64,000 nucleotides of DNA from Ochotona curzoniae (GCF_017591425.1 NW_024464918.1:22720001-22784000), one strand, 5' to 3'; positions 23,270 through 35,845 are shown, counted from the first letter of the stretch. Numbers and translations: made by a program. The notes: a model not told the origin generated them from the letters alone.

Positions 23270-25235
23270 TTGGTAAAATAGCTTGTCTTACAGGCTATTT
23301 TATCTGATACTATGATAGTGTTCTAATTGCATAATATATATCTCTACATCATCTTATTTTTCACCTGTGTTTTTTTTATTTAGAGAAAGAATATTTTTAG
23401 ATAGTTGGGCCTCACATTTTTACCCATTCTGTCAATCTATGCTTTTTAATTGGTGTGCTCATTCCATTTTTAAATTTATCAACTTGCTATTTTTCTGTTT
23501 ATCCATCTGTTCTTTATTCCTCAGTTTTTTGTCTGTGTTCATTTGACTATTATAGCATAATATTTCCTGTACTGACTTATTATCTATACCTTTTTTTTTT
23601 GGCTTTTGAGTTTTTTTAGTTGTTGCCTTAAGATTTGTAATATATTGTTTTTAACAACAGTCATTAGTTTTATGATATAAGAAACTTACAGAATACTTTA
23701 CCTCTTATGATTTTCACATTGGTATTTTCATATATGATCTATGTATACATGCATATGAAATATGTGAGTATGCTATGGCAGAATTATTTGCCATTCTTTC
23801 AGGTTAAATGAGTAAATTTTTTAAAGTCAAAGCAATGTGTCGTGTAGTTACTCACATGTTTGTTATTTCTGATTATCCTTACCTCTTCATGTAGACAAAA
23901 ATTCATATCCCAGAACACATACTTTCAATAAATTAACTCATTTGAATAATTATCTACCACCTTCATTTTCTAAAAGTATATGGGTTCTTCTCCTCTAGAT
24001 ATGATTTTGACACCTGATGCTCTTCCACTTTCCTGTGGCTTGCCTGCTTATGATGACAAGTCAATGGTATCTTATGTGTGTTCTCCTTTATGTAATGGAC
24101 TTTTCATAGCAATTTTGAAGATATTCACTTTCATAAATGGTTCCCAGTAATCATCATATGTCTTAGACTTTCTTTGTATTTACCCTGGTTTGACATTCTT
24201 CACTTTCTTTTTTATTTATAGCTTTTAAATAAATTTGGGAAATTTTAGCTATCATTTTTATAAATACATTTGTTGTCCACTCCTTACGCTCTTTCTATAT
24301 CTAAAACACAGAGTGTTTGCCCACAGATCATTAAGATTCCATTTGTTTGTTTTTAGGAAATTTTAGCTTTGAGAGTTTCCTCTGCCTGTCTTCACTTTCA
24401 CTTGTGTGTTTCCTTCTTTTTCTCTCTCTCTTTTTTTTATTTTTGACAATCTTTACATAGTTAATTAAGGTAAAAAGGTTCAAGGGCCATAGGAAAGTGG
24501 GCAAGACTATTATTTTCATATTGTTTCCTTCATGTATCTGAGATAAAGGGGGATAATGAGGGAGAAACCCCCACCCAGTTTTCCACCCACCCCAGGTCCC
24601 GGATGTGGGGCGTGCTCCGAGATTCTTGCTCGAGTGGTTTTGACAGTATGTTTCCTTCTGTAAGTTTATTTTCGTCAGATTTCCTCCAGTGAAATACACA
24701 TTTCAAACATTTTATATTTTGGCTATAGAAACTCCTTTAATATCTTCTCACAGATTCCAGTTTTGTCCTAATTATGTACATGCATTTGTTCAAGTCATTT
24801 AAATATATATTGCATACATTTTTTCTAGATCTTCTCATTTCTTGACTAATAATGTTATTGTTCCTATAATATTTTGAGCTGTTGCTTATTTTTCTTTTGA
24901 CTGAATCATGTTTTCTAGCCTCTTGCTATGTCTAGTAATTCTACTTGTCAAACATTAATATTAGGTGTTAAGACTCTAGATATTATTTTACTGTGTGAAA
25001 TATTAGGGAAAATATTGAGTTTGACTCTGACAGAAGTTAATTTATTCATTAATAATATTGCTCCTGACACGGTCTGCTTTAAAGCTTTGCTTGAGTGGAT
25101 CTAAACAAGCCAGCATGGTTATTCTAGTTCTGCTGCAATGGCATGGCCTGCCTAAGCACTCTATTCTGTATCTCAAGTTCAAAATCTCCCATTTCAGGGT
25201 AGTTCCTAGAGTTCAACTTGACCTCCCTAGTACCT
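23270..25235 (-). mobile_element. Ancient L1M-type 3' UTR, minus strand, interrupted
   Basis: A long AT-rich antisense LINE remnant: 'cacctgatgctcttccactttcctgtggcttgcc', 'gtgtgttctcctttatgtaatgg', 'ggaaattttagctatcatttttataaat' and, on the far side of an insertion, 'ttgagctgttgcttatttttc' and 'gttaagactctagatattatttta'. The order matches an old L1 3' region I know from other mammals. It is split by the 231-bp insertion at 24418-24648. Confidence 0.6.
24418..24648 (-). mobile_element. 231-bp retroposon (probable L1 3' UTR) with perfect 11-bp TSD
   Basis: Flanked by TGTTTCCTTCT at 24407-24417 and 24649-24659, a perfect target-site duplication. The insert begins with a T/C-rich run and poly-T, so its 3' end faces left. 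It contains 'ttaattaaggtaaaaaggttc' and a C-rich block at 24568-24593 (runs of 5, 3, 3 and 4 C). On the minus strand this is the G-rich tract typical of L1 3' UTRs. It is probably a short, 5'-truncated lagomorph L1 of a subfamily other than the one at 62.4 kb. A SINE of another kind is less likely. Confidence 0.8.
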
Positions 25236-25261
25236 GAAGCTCCCTGATCATCATTTTTTGC

Positions 25262-25590
25262 AAGGCCCTGTGCAATAGCCTAGTGGCTAAAGTCCTCACC
25301 TTGCATGTGCCAGATTTCCACATGGGAACCGGTTCATGTCCCAGTGGACTTGCTTTCCATCCAACTCCCTGCCTGTGACCTGGGAAAGCACTCAAGGATG
25401 GCCCAAAGCCATGGGACCCTGCACCCACATCGGAGACCCAGAAGAAGCTCTTTTAGGTTCAGATCAGCTCAGTTCTGGCCATTGTGACCACTTGGGGAGT
25501 GAATCAATGGATGGGAGATCTTTCTCTCTGTCTCTCCTCCTCTCTGTAAATCTGCCTTTCCAATAAAAAAAAATAAATCTTTTTAAAAAG
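25262..25590 (+). mobile_element. CSINE (younger, pika-like form), full length
   Basis: The best-preserved plus-strand copy. 'aatagcctagtggctaaagtcctcaccttgcatgtgcc', then the B-box region 'ggttcatgtcccagtgg', 'tttccatccaactccctgcctgtgacctgggaaagca', 'ctcaaggatggcccaaagccatgggaccctgcacccacatcgg', 'cacttggggagtgaatcaatgga', 'ctctgtctctcctcctctctgtaaatctgcctttccaata', A-rich tail. The form of the head and tail is the main basis for favouring pika. Confidence 0.95.
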
Positions 25591-25794
25591 TAATATCCAA
25601 TGCCACAGTGCCCTGGAAATTTTCAGATACTTCTAAAATACTTTTCTAAGTCTTCAATATTCATGAGAATTTGCTCAGTTTGATTTGCAAAAACATATTC
25701 CCTTTCCAGTTACACACACAATGTCTAAATTTCAAGGATATGAATAATATTGACTAGACTGATCAGGACTACTTAAAAAATAAACTAAAGTTAC

Positions 25795-26541
25795 TCTAGG
25801 ATGTGAGGGAAAAAAGCACCCTCGTGTACTGTTGGTGAGAGATTATAACCTAGTGTAATGTACATGGAAGACATGATGGAGATACCTCACAACTCTGGAA
25901 ACAGATCTACTGCATGACTCAGCCATTCTACTCCTGGGAATTTACCCAACGAAAATTAAATCACCACTTGAACATTATCTGTGCTTCCATCTTTATAACA
26001 GCTCAAATTACAATAGCTCTATGGAATCAATATAGATAGATGTCCATCAACTGGTGTCTGGATCAATTGCTTCACATTTACATGTTGCAACAGGATTCAA
26101 CCAAAAAAAAAAAAAAAAGGAAAGATCCTTTCTTTTGCAACAAAATGAATGTAACTTGAACACCGTTAAGCTTAGTGAAATAAGCCAGTCTCCCAAAAGA
26201 AAGACATCATGTATTTCCCTGATTTGTTGTAACTAATATACAGAGTACCAAAAAATATCAATAAAATGGGTACTTGGAGATTTGATTATTCTCTATAGTC
26301 ACTCATACTCCTGATGAACAGTGGTTTTTCTGTTTGTTGAATTGGAGTGGAGGATCAAGCTCGTGACTATAAACTAAATGGAAAATATGTCATTGTAAAA
26401 ACTGAAAAAAAGGAAGGAAGGAACTGAGGAAGTGGGAGTGATGGAGGGTGAGTAGATTGGGGAGTATCATTATGTTCTTAAAACTACATATATATGGAGT
26501 ACATGAAATTTATTCCCATTATATAAATAATATTTTTTAAA
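25795..26541 (+). mobile_element. Ancient L1M 3' end, plus strand
   Basis: The sense strand of an L1M: 'gtactgttggtgagag', 'actgcatgactcagccattctactcctgggaatttaccc', 'ctctatggaatcaatatagatagatgtccatcaactg', 'agtgaaataagccagtctcccaaaag', 'gactataaactaaatgg' and the terminal 'gtatcattatgttcttaaaactac...gagtacatgaaatttattcccattatataaataatatttttt'. A pure A run (about 26103-26118) has arisen internally. Its orientation is opposite to the L1M block upstream. Confidence 0.8.
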
Positions 26542-27127
26542 ACGTGTTGTTTTCCATCTTCCTCTCTCCTATCAGTTGGAGAAAATGAATTAAAACTATT
26601 AAGTGATTTATTAGGGAAAATGTGGATTGAGGGGGAAAAATGAGAGCAGAGAGAGGTGTGGACAGTGAGGCAAATCCAGCAGCATTACAAGGAGGGACTG
26701 GATGCAGGGAAAATGTCACACTGCTTTGAGAACGTCCAGATCAGATGAATATGGGAAGCCCACAGAAAAGGGTACCTTCCAGAAGGACTTCTGTTGGTAA
26801 GGAATGGACAGTATACTGAGGCTGGGCTTAGTGACCGCTTACAGTGCGTTTTTCCTTAAAGCAAGGTTTGCACTGTGAACTGCTGTAGCTGCTATGCAGG
26901 AGACAACCAAACCTCTCTGGACAGCCTGAGAAAGGCCATGGTGGTGATGTCTGGGCACTGTCCTGGTATCACTCCCATGCTGCAATGGAAAGAGGAGGTG
27001 TTAAGTCACATGAATCAGAATGTTTCCTGCACCAGTTAAGACAGGAGGCGTTGTGCACGTGTTGGTGGTAGGCAATGGGTTTAACATCCTCTGTGTTTTT
27101 GACCTATCTTCTTTCAAAGTAATGGAC
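26542..27127. other. Gene-free stretch, unassigned
   Basis: No recognised repeat, exon or RNA gene. The sequence is purine-rich around 26610-26700. Confidence 0.4.
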
Positions 27128-27422
27128 ATATATTTTAAGACATGTTTCTTTTTCTCAAAAGGCAGTTAGAGAAAGAAGGAGGTCTTCCATCCACTCTCGA
27201 AATGGGTGCAGTGACATTAACTGGGCCAGGTGGAAGCCAATAGCCAGGAACTCCATCTGAGTCTCCCTGTAGGATGCAGGGATCCAAGTATTCTCCATTG
27301 TCTCCCAGACTCATTTGTAGGGAGCTGGATTGGAAGTGGAGCAGCTTGGCTCAAACCAGCACTCGCATCAAATACTGGCATAGCAGAAGTAGCTTAACTG
27401 TCTGTACCACAATGTTGGCCCT
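27128..27422 (-). mobile_element. CSINE (older), minus strand
   Basis: 'atattttaagacatgtttctttttctcaaaaggcag', 'ggtcttccatccactctcgaaatggg', 'agccaggaactccatctgagtctccc', 'gggagctggattggaagtggagcagcttggctcaaaccagcac' and 'ctgtaccacaatgttggcc' follow the reversed CSINE. Confidence 0.85.
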
Positions 27423-29104
27423 CAGCAATGGACATTTTTTAAAAGTGAAGGAAACATTAGATTTTACTTCATCATCTTTCTTTTCTCCCCATTTCACATT
27501 GGTGAAAGATAATTTATGTAGACATTCCATCTCAAGAGTGTTAATTAGATATCTCATAAGTTGCAAGAATGATCTTGACTTTCTCTTGTTTTGGCTGTTA
27601 AAACAATACCAAGTCATAATTCACTTTGAATCCTTTCAATTTCAACTTGTTTTCCTTGACCCCGGTAGCTTAGCGTTACATCTTCAGACAGCTACTATTG
27701 TGAATGGCTTTGATTGTTAAACAGCAGTTATTTAAATATTTATGGTCAATCTGTTCCAAAATAATATTGAAAGCAGCAGGGCACAGTTTAAGAAATACAT
27801 AAAAATCAATGGAGCAAATTTATGTATCAGAAGATCTACATTTCTAACTAAGTGCCAGATTTTCCATTTATAATTTTTGCAAATGAAACACTTTGGGTAG
27901 CCGTAAATACTGACCTCTCTGAGTCCTCCTCTGTGAATTATGATTTTGCAGTGATAAACAGAGAGCAGTGTTTGATTTGCAGGCTGAGCTATACAAAGCA
28001 AGAGCTCAGGGCTAATGCCTTTGATCATTCTAATTCATTTTAACTGGCCAAGAGGGAGCTGATAAAAAGTGTGTCTCATGTCTGTTATGACACCTTTTTC
28101 TCTGCAGCCTCAGTACCTAGAATTGTGTCTGATGCCATCAGAGCATCACTGAGTAATTTTATTATAAATGTGGGAGATTGTAGTCAACATAGGACATTGC
28201 CTATTTTAGCCCATACACCAGTTTTCCTGTAAGGGCTCCTATAACAAATGACACTGAAACAATACCAGCTTTTCCAATTCTCCCCAGCTCTCAAATAATT
28301 TAGTGAACTAAGCTATTTCTTTTTTTTAAATCATCATTTCAACATTTACTGTGGATTTTAGAATATAGATAGACACATGGAGTTTTCTTTTTAGAAGGGG
28401 ACTTAAAGATATTGCAATCCGGAGATAACAAATGCATTTATTTTAAGTTCAAGAGAAAAACAAAATGCTCTTTTCCAATAAGTTGTTTTCAGAGGAAGGT
28501 GGGCACATGAACAGATCGAGTATAACTGTCCATCCTGACAGATGGCCTCATCTTGAACACTTCCAAAATAGGAAAGCACTGCTTCCGTCTTCATGGAAAA
28601 CCATTCTATATAAATGTCTGCATCTAGCTTTCTAGCTTCTACACTTTTGAAGTCACTTTAAAAATAAACCTACTCTCATTCTATGTATCAACACTATATA
28701 TTTGAACACAGTTTTGTTGGTTCCAACTGCCTCCCTTTTTTTTTTGTCAGCCTCCAGCCCTTTCACATCTTTGGCATTCTCAACTAGGATGCTTAAAGCT
28801 TTGTGACTGGTGTGTGTGTGTGTGTGTCCATCTGTCTCTACAGACAAATTTAAGTGTTCCTGTTTTCATGATCTTCCACCTGATCTAGGGCTTCAATTCC
28901 CTCTTCAAGACACTGGCTCTAACCTTGCAGTTCAAAGATCCTTCTCCTTGGCAGGATAGATGAGCACCAGAAATGCTGCAGGCTTCTCTTACTGTCGTCT
29001 GTTGAAATGACATCATCTTTTCCAAGCAGCAGGCTTTAAGCTAGCTTGTTTTCCTTCTTGCTCAAAATCAGATTTAAAACACCTCTCACCAAATCTAAGA
29101 CATG
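27423..29104. other. Gene-free stretch with minor repeat traces
   Basis: An L2-type end lies at 28085-28160 ('cctcagtacctagaattgtgtctgatgcc'). 'gtaagggctcctataacaaatgacactgaaac' at 28229-28262 resembles part of a common mammalian repeat. A TG run lies at 28811-28827. The 148-codon frame near 27274-27720 overlaps the CSINE and is not credible as a gene. Confidence 0.45.
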
Positions 29105-30300
29105 CTTTTTAATCCATAGGTTATTTTACATTGCAGCTGTATTTGATACTGTTGATCAATTCCTTCTTCCTGAAACTCTCTATTTCCTTAACGTCAGTAA
29201 ATTTGGTTTTTGAATTTCCTCTTCTCCTTCTCTGTAATCCCTAATGGGCTTTTTCTCTGTGGGTTTCTCTCCCTCATTGTGCCCCTCCTCTGCTGCTGAT
29301 GCTACAGACACAAGAATCCTTGTCTCTACCTAAACGATATCCAGACATGGGCTTACATCCCCCTGGTCTTGACCACCTTGCATCCTAAGCATGCCAAACA
29401 ATGCCTCCAGCTCCAGACTTGCCCCTATGGTTCAGATTCCAAATACCCACATTCCAGTGTGACTAAAATGGAACTCATTGTCTCCCACCTGCCAAGCGTG
29501 TCCTCTGTTATTCTCACCAATAATGTCTTATCACAGAGATTAGCATCTCATTCTTCCCAGTCATCCAAATAAACTCAGATGTCATCTGCTTCTGGTCCAT
29601 TCCTACAATATTCACCAAAACCAACTGATTTTGTTGTCCATGATTCTTGATTCCATCCCTGGTTTTTTTTTTTTAAGATTTATTTTATTTTTATTTTGAA
29701 GAGAGGTCTTTCATCTGCTGACTCACTATCCAGATGGATAGAATGACTGGAGCTGAGCTGATCTGAGCCTGGGAACTGGGAGTTTCTTTTTGGTCTCTCA
29801 TGTGGGTGCAGAAACCCAAGGAGCTGGCCATCCTTTGCTGCCTTCCTAGGCCATTAGCAGGGACCCAGATAAGAACTAGAACATCTGGCACTCGAACCAA
29901 CAGCTATTTGGCTAAGCCTACTACACCACAATGCCAGCTCTCACCATTCCCTGTTCTTAGAACCCTAATTTTGGGGGTTTAGATAATCTGTTTCCTTAGG
30001 TTGGAATTTTGTGATGACTTCCTTACATGATTGTCATTGCATTTGGCCCTGTTTTCCTTTAGTCTTTTATTCCTCTGCTCTAGTCTTTACCTTGAAGCCA
30101 GGATAGTCCATGTAAAATGTAAAGTGGATCATGTCCCTTCCTCACTTTAAATCCAAGTTGTCCTTTTCCTGAGACATGAAATTCCAGAGCATGGTACTTA
30201 GGATAGTACAGGGCTCACCCCATAATTCTCTACACCTTTGCATTTTCTCACCCCCTTACTCTGGAATAGAACCTGTAATTATGCTTAAATGCTTGTGAAA
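29105..30300 (+). mobile_element. L2 LINE reverse-transcriptase region, interrupted by a CSINE
   Basis: Decayed L2 in order: 'gctgtatttgatactgttgatcaattccttcttcctgaaac' (29132-29173), then 'gtgactaaaatggaactcattgtctccc' at about 29459, which corresponds to the L2 RT segment usually reading N-M-S-K-T-E-L-L. After the CSINE it continues with 'ccatgtaaaatgtaaagtggatcatgtcccttcctcac'. Stops and frameshifts throughout; inactive. The CSINE occupies 29664-29942. Confidence 0.7.
29664..29942 (-). mobile_element. CSINE, minus strand, inside an L2
   Basis: Poly-T then 'aagatttattttatttttatttt', 'gaagagaggtctttcatctgctgactcactatcc', 'ggagctgagctgatctgagcctgggaactggg', 'ggtctctcatgtgggtgcagaaacccaaggagctggcc', 'gcactcgaaccaacagctatttggctaagcctactaccacaatgcc' (last part approximate). 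L2 sequence continues on both sides. Confidence 0.9.
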
Positions 30301-30419
30301 TTTTCTTACCTTTTTTTTTCATTTTTAAACTTTGATTGATTGAGTAGCCATTCCACTTAAGAAAATGCATGAACATAGGAAATTATATGGCATAGGAGGT
30401 ATGAAACAAAAATCAATGT

Positions 30420-31400
30420 GGTTGAGAAAGCAAATCAAAACGGTAGTAGAAAAAATCATGCCTTTCTGACTAAGCAATGTGGACGTCCTTCTGAAGCCAT
30501 AAAAAGCCAATGAAAATTTTAAAACAGGGTAATGATGTAAGAGCATTAATTCTACCAGAGCCTTTAGAATTGACTGGGAGAAGGAGGCTCCGAAGATAGG
30601 TTAGTCATTCATTCAGGAAATGTTTACCTGACAACTTCTGCATGTCAAGCATCATTTTATGAATGAAACAGAAAGAAACTCTGCCCCCTCATGGGATTCT
30701 CGTGTTTGTAAAAGACACAAATCATAAGTAATTATAAACACATAAACATACAACCTATAAAGGCAGTTCTAAATATTCAAGGAAGGGGCAAATGTTTGGC
30801 CTGGTGCTTAAGATGCCAGTTCAGATGGTCACATCTCCTGGCTGAACAGTGGGTTTGAGGACTGAGTGCAGGTCTGGGCACCACCTTCCTGCATATACAT
30901 ACCCGGAAGCACAGCAGTGTTGGCTCAAGTAGTTGAGTGCCTGTGGATTGGGCTGGACTCCTGGCTGCCTGCCTCAGCCCTAGCCAGAGGCAGTCGCAGG
31001 CATCTGAAGACTGACAAAGCGAACGGGAAATTCTCTTTCAAGCAAAACATAAGTAACGTCTTTTTTGAGAATGTAACAATATAGACAGTAAAAACATTGG
31101 AGTGGACCCAGAAGGGACTGTGATGGGGAAGGCCTTCTTTGAGGTCCAGGAAAGGAATATTGCAAGGACTTTGTCTTGGCTGACATGGCAGGCCACTGGG
31201 ATTTGAACAGCATGGCATTATCTGACTGCTGTTTCTAAAGGATAACTCTGCTGTGGAGCTGATCTGAGCAAGAAGACCACAGCAGAGGGCGTGGCCAAGA
31301 AGCCATGGCAAGGTGTAGATGGTGACTTTGGCATTCCAGCTGTGGAATTGGTGGGTGGTAATCAGATGCAATAAACAGCTGGGTGTGGAGCGCGTGTGAG
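30420..31400 (+). repeat. Old interspersed repeat copies, split by a CSINE
   Basis: At 30601-30780 'cattcattcaggaaatgtttacctgac...aagcatcattttatgaatgaaac...ctcatgggattctcg' is the head of a common ancient mammalian repeat. After the CSINE, 31085-31400 continues with 'gaaggccttctttgaggtccaggaaagg' and 'ctgactgctgtttctaaaggataactctgctgtgg'. Another partial copy precedes it at 30420-30600. I do not name the family. Confidence 0.5.
30785..31060 (+). mobile_element. CSINE (older), diverged
   Basis: 'ggggcaaatgtttggcctggtgcttaagatgcc', 'gggtttgaggactgagtgcaggtctgggc', 'caccttcctgcatatacatacccggaagcacagcagtgttggctcaagtagttgag', 'ggctggactcctggctgc' and 'aaattctctttcaagcaaaac' follow CSINE order. 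The tail is lost. Confidence 0.8.
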
Positions 31401-32215
31401 AGGAAGAGCATCACTCAAGACAGGCCCTCACTCAGTAGTGATTTAGTTGTTTTTATGTATTGCTGGGTTTCCATTTGTGAGGAAGGCATTTGTAGCCCTT
31501 TGATATCAGGCTACAAAAACTAGAGTTTCCTTCTGACAGATAGGTGAATGTCTGTGTACAATATGAGCTTGTAATTGTGCCTGCATCATTTTGACTCTGA
31601 ATTTTAACTTTATGAAGTGATTTCTCACCTACTACTAAAACTATTTCTGTGTTTGGCTATATTGACCATTAAAAATACATTAAAATATCTCCAGGTTCAC
31701 TAGCAAATATATATGTATACTACATATACATAGTATTCTATAATTTCTATAAATTCGATGTACATGTATGTGAGTATAAATAATTTCACACTAGAATTGT
31801 CAAACTGATGACCATTTCTATATATCCCAAATATCTAGACATAATCTTTAAAAAATCAATATGATAATAAAAATCAATGAGAAATGTTTGTTGGAATAAA
31901 TTTAGGATTTCAGGTATTTTATTTTTTACACTTCACATGTCCTAAAATTTTTTTGTGTTTTCCCCAATCATTTGTCTAGATGCACGGAGCAGTTTATAGA
32001 CACCTACCTCTACAATATGTTTTAAATGTTCCTTCCCTCTCAACTTCCTTCCCCTTTTCTTTTCAGAAAGTCAACCAATATATGGAGTTCTATATTAAAT
32101 ATTAGATATTGATGCAAGAAGATACACTATCTGCCTTCATGGAATTATCAATTAACTAAAGATCCATCCCTTACCTCTTTTATTTGAGAATTTTAAAGAT
32201 CTTATAGAAGTATAT

Positions 32216-32300
32216 TAGGGGATCCTCAAAAAATTCATTAAAAATCTGCATTCTGGATTCATGGATTTCAACATTTTTGTATCAAAATAAACTCATGGTA
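32216..32300 (+). repeat. Mariner-like or other DNA-transposon-like fragment
   Basis: 'ggggatcctcaaaaaattcatt' and, 30 bases on, 'tcatggatttcaacatttttgtatcaaaataaactcat'. The second part resembles 55713-55752, and the first resembles the reverse complement of 7618-7655, so this is a dispersed family with end-like sequences. Class assignment is tentative. Confidence 0.4.
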
Positions 32301-35300
32301 TATATTAATAATATCCTTGTATAAACAAAAGGAAAGAAAGATTAAGTGAGGGTGGTCTTACAAAGTAAATAATATGAATTTGGGAATGGGATTCGTATAA
32401 AAATATACCTAAAAACACTCTATCATGTTTACTCAAATCGTTCCCCCAATCAGCACAAAGGGAAAAAACAGCATGCTTCCCTCCTATTCACAAGATGAAA
32501 GCTCAATTTCTTGGAAATAATACATTTCTTCTTGCTCCTGAGTTGTGAAGATAATTTCTCTAGTAAATAATAAAGGCATATGACAGGTTTTCCATAAGAT
32601 CTTTCTGAGGATAGTGTAGCAGTGGGACTTACAGCAACTATCCTTATAATATTTTTTGGATTCAAATTAATAGCATACCATTAAAACAGAGATTGTTAAG
32701 GTGGCCCAAACAGTGTGTCCCCAGGATGACTTATGGGCTTAGCTTCCCACAGTGATGCTTCTACTAAGAAAAGCAGCAGAAAGATAAGTTCTGCAACCAG
32801 AACCCCATGTTCTTTTGTATTGATTGCAGATTAACGTTTGACAATTAGTCAAAGAGAAATCAGGGTAGCTGATAAGTGAAAAAGACAAAACAAAAACTCT
32901 CATTAGTCTCAAAGACATTGGCATAGGAGTGCTAAGGAGATGGTTAATCCAAGGGTCATTTGCTATGATGCCGACTGCCCAAAGTGTTCAGGCCATGCTG
33001 TGTGCTTGATGTGTATTACCTCACTTACCATAAGCTTGTATGAGTCATTGTCTTCCCCGTGTGGATAAGGAACAGCAGAGTCCTGAGTGATTCAGCAATT
33101 CCCCATGGCTGCAGAGCTTGCACAAGGCAGGCATGCTTTCACAGAGGTGAGCAAGGGAAGTTGACCTTCAGAGTGTGTTTGCTTTACTGCTATCCCTACT
33201 GCTTAACAAATGTGAGAACTTGAACCATCTGGTTCAGTGGCTCTTCTCAGGTGCAGTCCTTGGACAGCAGTGATGGGAATCAAATGAATGAGGCACTCAC
33301 CTCCCATGTAAAATGAAGGGGAGCACTTACAAGGCAGTAATCAAGGTGATTCATGTTTTAATGCAGTATCTAGATAAGCCAGAATGAATGCAATAATTGA
33401 TGATGAATAAAATCAACATTTAATAAAAGTGGGATCCTTATCTTACATAAAGAATAGACTTCTTTTGTGTTACCTATCTCTCCTTTTGGCACTTTCATCT
33501 CAGCCTAAGTGTCTGGAGCAAGAACCTCTGCTAGGAATGTTTCTTGGAATGAAGATACTCAAATCTGTACCAAGACTATTCAATAATCCATACTTGAATC
33601 AGGCCTCCAGATGTCAAGGATGCAAGTTTAAGTTGAGAAGTTGTCTAGTTTCGTGTCTTTTTCATATGACAGATAGGCAAAGGACTCGGGACTTGGGCGT
33701 GAGACTGGGATGCTTTCTGCTCTGCATGGCCCCCTATTGGCCCAGATGGGGTTGGCTCTCAGGATTTCCTGGAGCCTGTTTCTTTCTAGGAGATGAGAAA
33801 ATTTGCTACTGAAAATTGCAGTGTTCTCATCTCATGCTTACATATAATCAAATAGAGGAAGAATCACTTAAGACTTCATGAGGCCTACGGTCATGGATTT
33901 CAACCTCAGTGAAATAATAGAATCACCAGAGGAGCTGGAGATCTGGTACAGAACTCACCCAAACTAAGTTAAACCGACACTTTGTGGACAAAGTTTGTGT
34001 GTTGGTGGTGGTGCTATTGTTTTCACTGCTTGGGTGATTGTCGTGTGCAGGAGAACCATGATGTGGGAGGATCTAGACTGGAGCCAATGCAGCATTCACT
34101 GTCACTCTCCACGAATCATTCTTACTGGCTTCCTTGCCATCATCCTCTTTGTTTTGTATTTGTGTGAACATTTAATCAACAAATTTATCCTGCAATGTAA
34201 TTTATAAGGGCAGGGACCCAATCTTCTTTGCTTATCATTTAGTCCACTGCAGCTGCCTAGTCTCTGGAACACAGAAGGTGTTCAATAAACATTTGCTCAA
34301 ATAATGAAAGAATGAGAACCTAAGCACTATGCCAGATGAAAGAATATTCTTCTGGGTCTGCTGAATTGCACAGGCAAGATCTCAGACTGGAGTCTACTCT
34401 TTCATCCAGGGTCTGATGTTTCCTATCCCTGTTACCTTTGACCATCTTAGGCTTCCATCTATTTTGGTAGTTCTTAAACTAAACTTTGCCAAACCCATCA
34501 GGATTGGCAAAAGGAAAGCAGAATGAGCATGTGGAATGAAGTCAGTTTCTATCTGTTTCTGGGTAATATATTGATTGGAAGGAAAAACAATTCAAGAATC
34601 AGTGAACTAGATGATACCGGAAACTCCTTCCAGCTGATCATTTCTGTGACAGCGACAGTTTTCCAAAGGCATCGTGACTCAGGGAGTTATGAGAAGACAC
34701 AACAGCTGGCACAGTCACGTTCTTGTTTTTCTAGAAGGTGACAAAATGCGTGCAATACAGGTGCGCTTTTCCTTTCAGGAAAAGCCTCCTTGGAAATGAT
34801 GCCCACATATTCAGTTACATCTGTCCAAGCAAAGCCCTGTGAGAGACAGCAGCTCTGAGTCACTGTCACTTCCTGGGCTGGCATAGCAATAGGCTTTCCA
34901 GATTGTCAGGCTCGATTAAGAGTGTTTACTGAGAGCACATTCCTGGGCAGGTGCTACAGTCACAAAGCTGCAAAAATAATGAAAACACTTGCATTGTCCT
35001 TGTGCTCACCTTATCCAGGAAAGTGCCTCTTGCAGGTGAACTTCGCCTCGCTTTGCTCCTTCCTTGGTCTCCAGGGGAAAAAAAATCATAACAAAAGAAA
35101 TTATAGAATTTCCCTGAGACTTTTATGTAGGGCTTGCAAAGTGAACAGGATAATTACAATTATTTCCTGCAGTAATAGACCCTGTCGGAGCTCTCCAGGT
35201 GCTATAGAAGGGGGAAGGAGATGGGATGCAGAGATCAGCTCTCTCCCCACTTACCTAGTATGCAACCCACTCATCGGTCTTACATTTGTTGTTTCAGCCA

Positions 35301-35654
35301 AAATTTCATTTAAAGTACAGGTTACGTAGCTGTAGGAGAAAGAGTAGGTCTCAAAAGCCATGCATTTGGATGATGCAAATAAAATCCACCACTTACATTT
35401 GCTAAATTACCTGAATTCTTTACACCTAAGATGCCTGGATAATCTCTTTCCTCCTTTGTCCACAGAAATGTTGCTAGGTTTCAAAGTGTCCGCTTTGTTC
35501 ACTAAAATTAAATTGCATCCATTTCAAAATGTGTACTACATTGTATTATTCAGTCTGCTTTCAGTTCAAAATAATGACTACATTTATATATTATTTAAGT
35601 GAATACTCTATTTTCTCTCTCTCTCTCTTTTTTATAACTACACCTTTTAATTTA

Positions 35655-35845
35655 ATGGTTCTCAAATGTTAACCTGCATCAGAATCACTGGCAAGGCTTG
35701 TTAAAATGGGGAGTAAGAAGCAGGTCCTGCCACAAGTTTTGAATTCAGTGAGTCATGGCTAGCGCCTGGGAATCTGCATTTCTAGTAAGCTCCCAGGTGG
35801 CATTAATGCTGCCAGCCCAAGATCTACACACCGAGGAACTTACTT
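35655..35845 (+). mobile_element. MER5A-type hAT (Charlie) MITE
   Basis: Near full length: starts 'atggttctcaaatgttaacctgcatcagaatcactggcaaggcttgttaaaat' and continues 'gaattcagtgagtcatggctagcgcctgggaatctgcatttctagtaagctcccaggtggcattaatgctgc' to a 3' end 'ccgaggaactta', the decayed inverted terminal repeat. MER5A is a non-autonomous, long-dead DNA transposon. Confidence 0.85.

Noticed and set aside
30925..31371. 148-codon minus-strand open frame
   Set aside because: It runs through a CSINE and into an older repeat, so it cannot be a gene.
33727..33740. CTCF-like 'tggccccctattgg' on the minus strand
   Set aside because: Eleven of fourteen positions match; too weak to list as a site.
33429..33812. 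127-codon plus-strand open frame
   Set aside because: No similarity recalled, and there is no sign of an exon boundary or conserved motif.
34922..35329. 135-codon plus-strand open frame
   Set aside because: No recognisable domain and no supporting context; composition is as expected from non-coding DNA.
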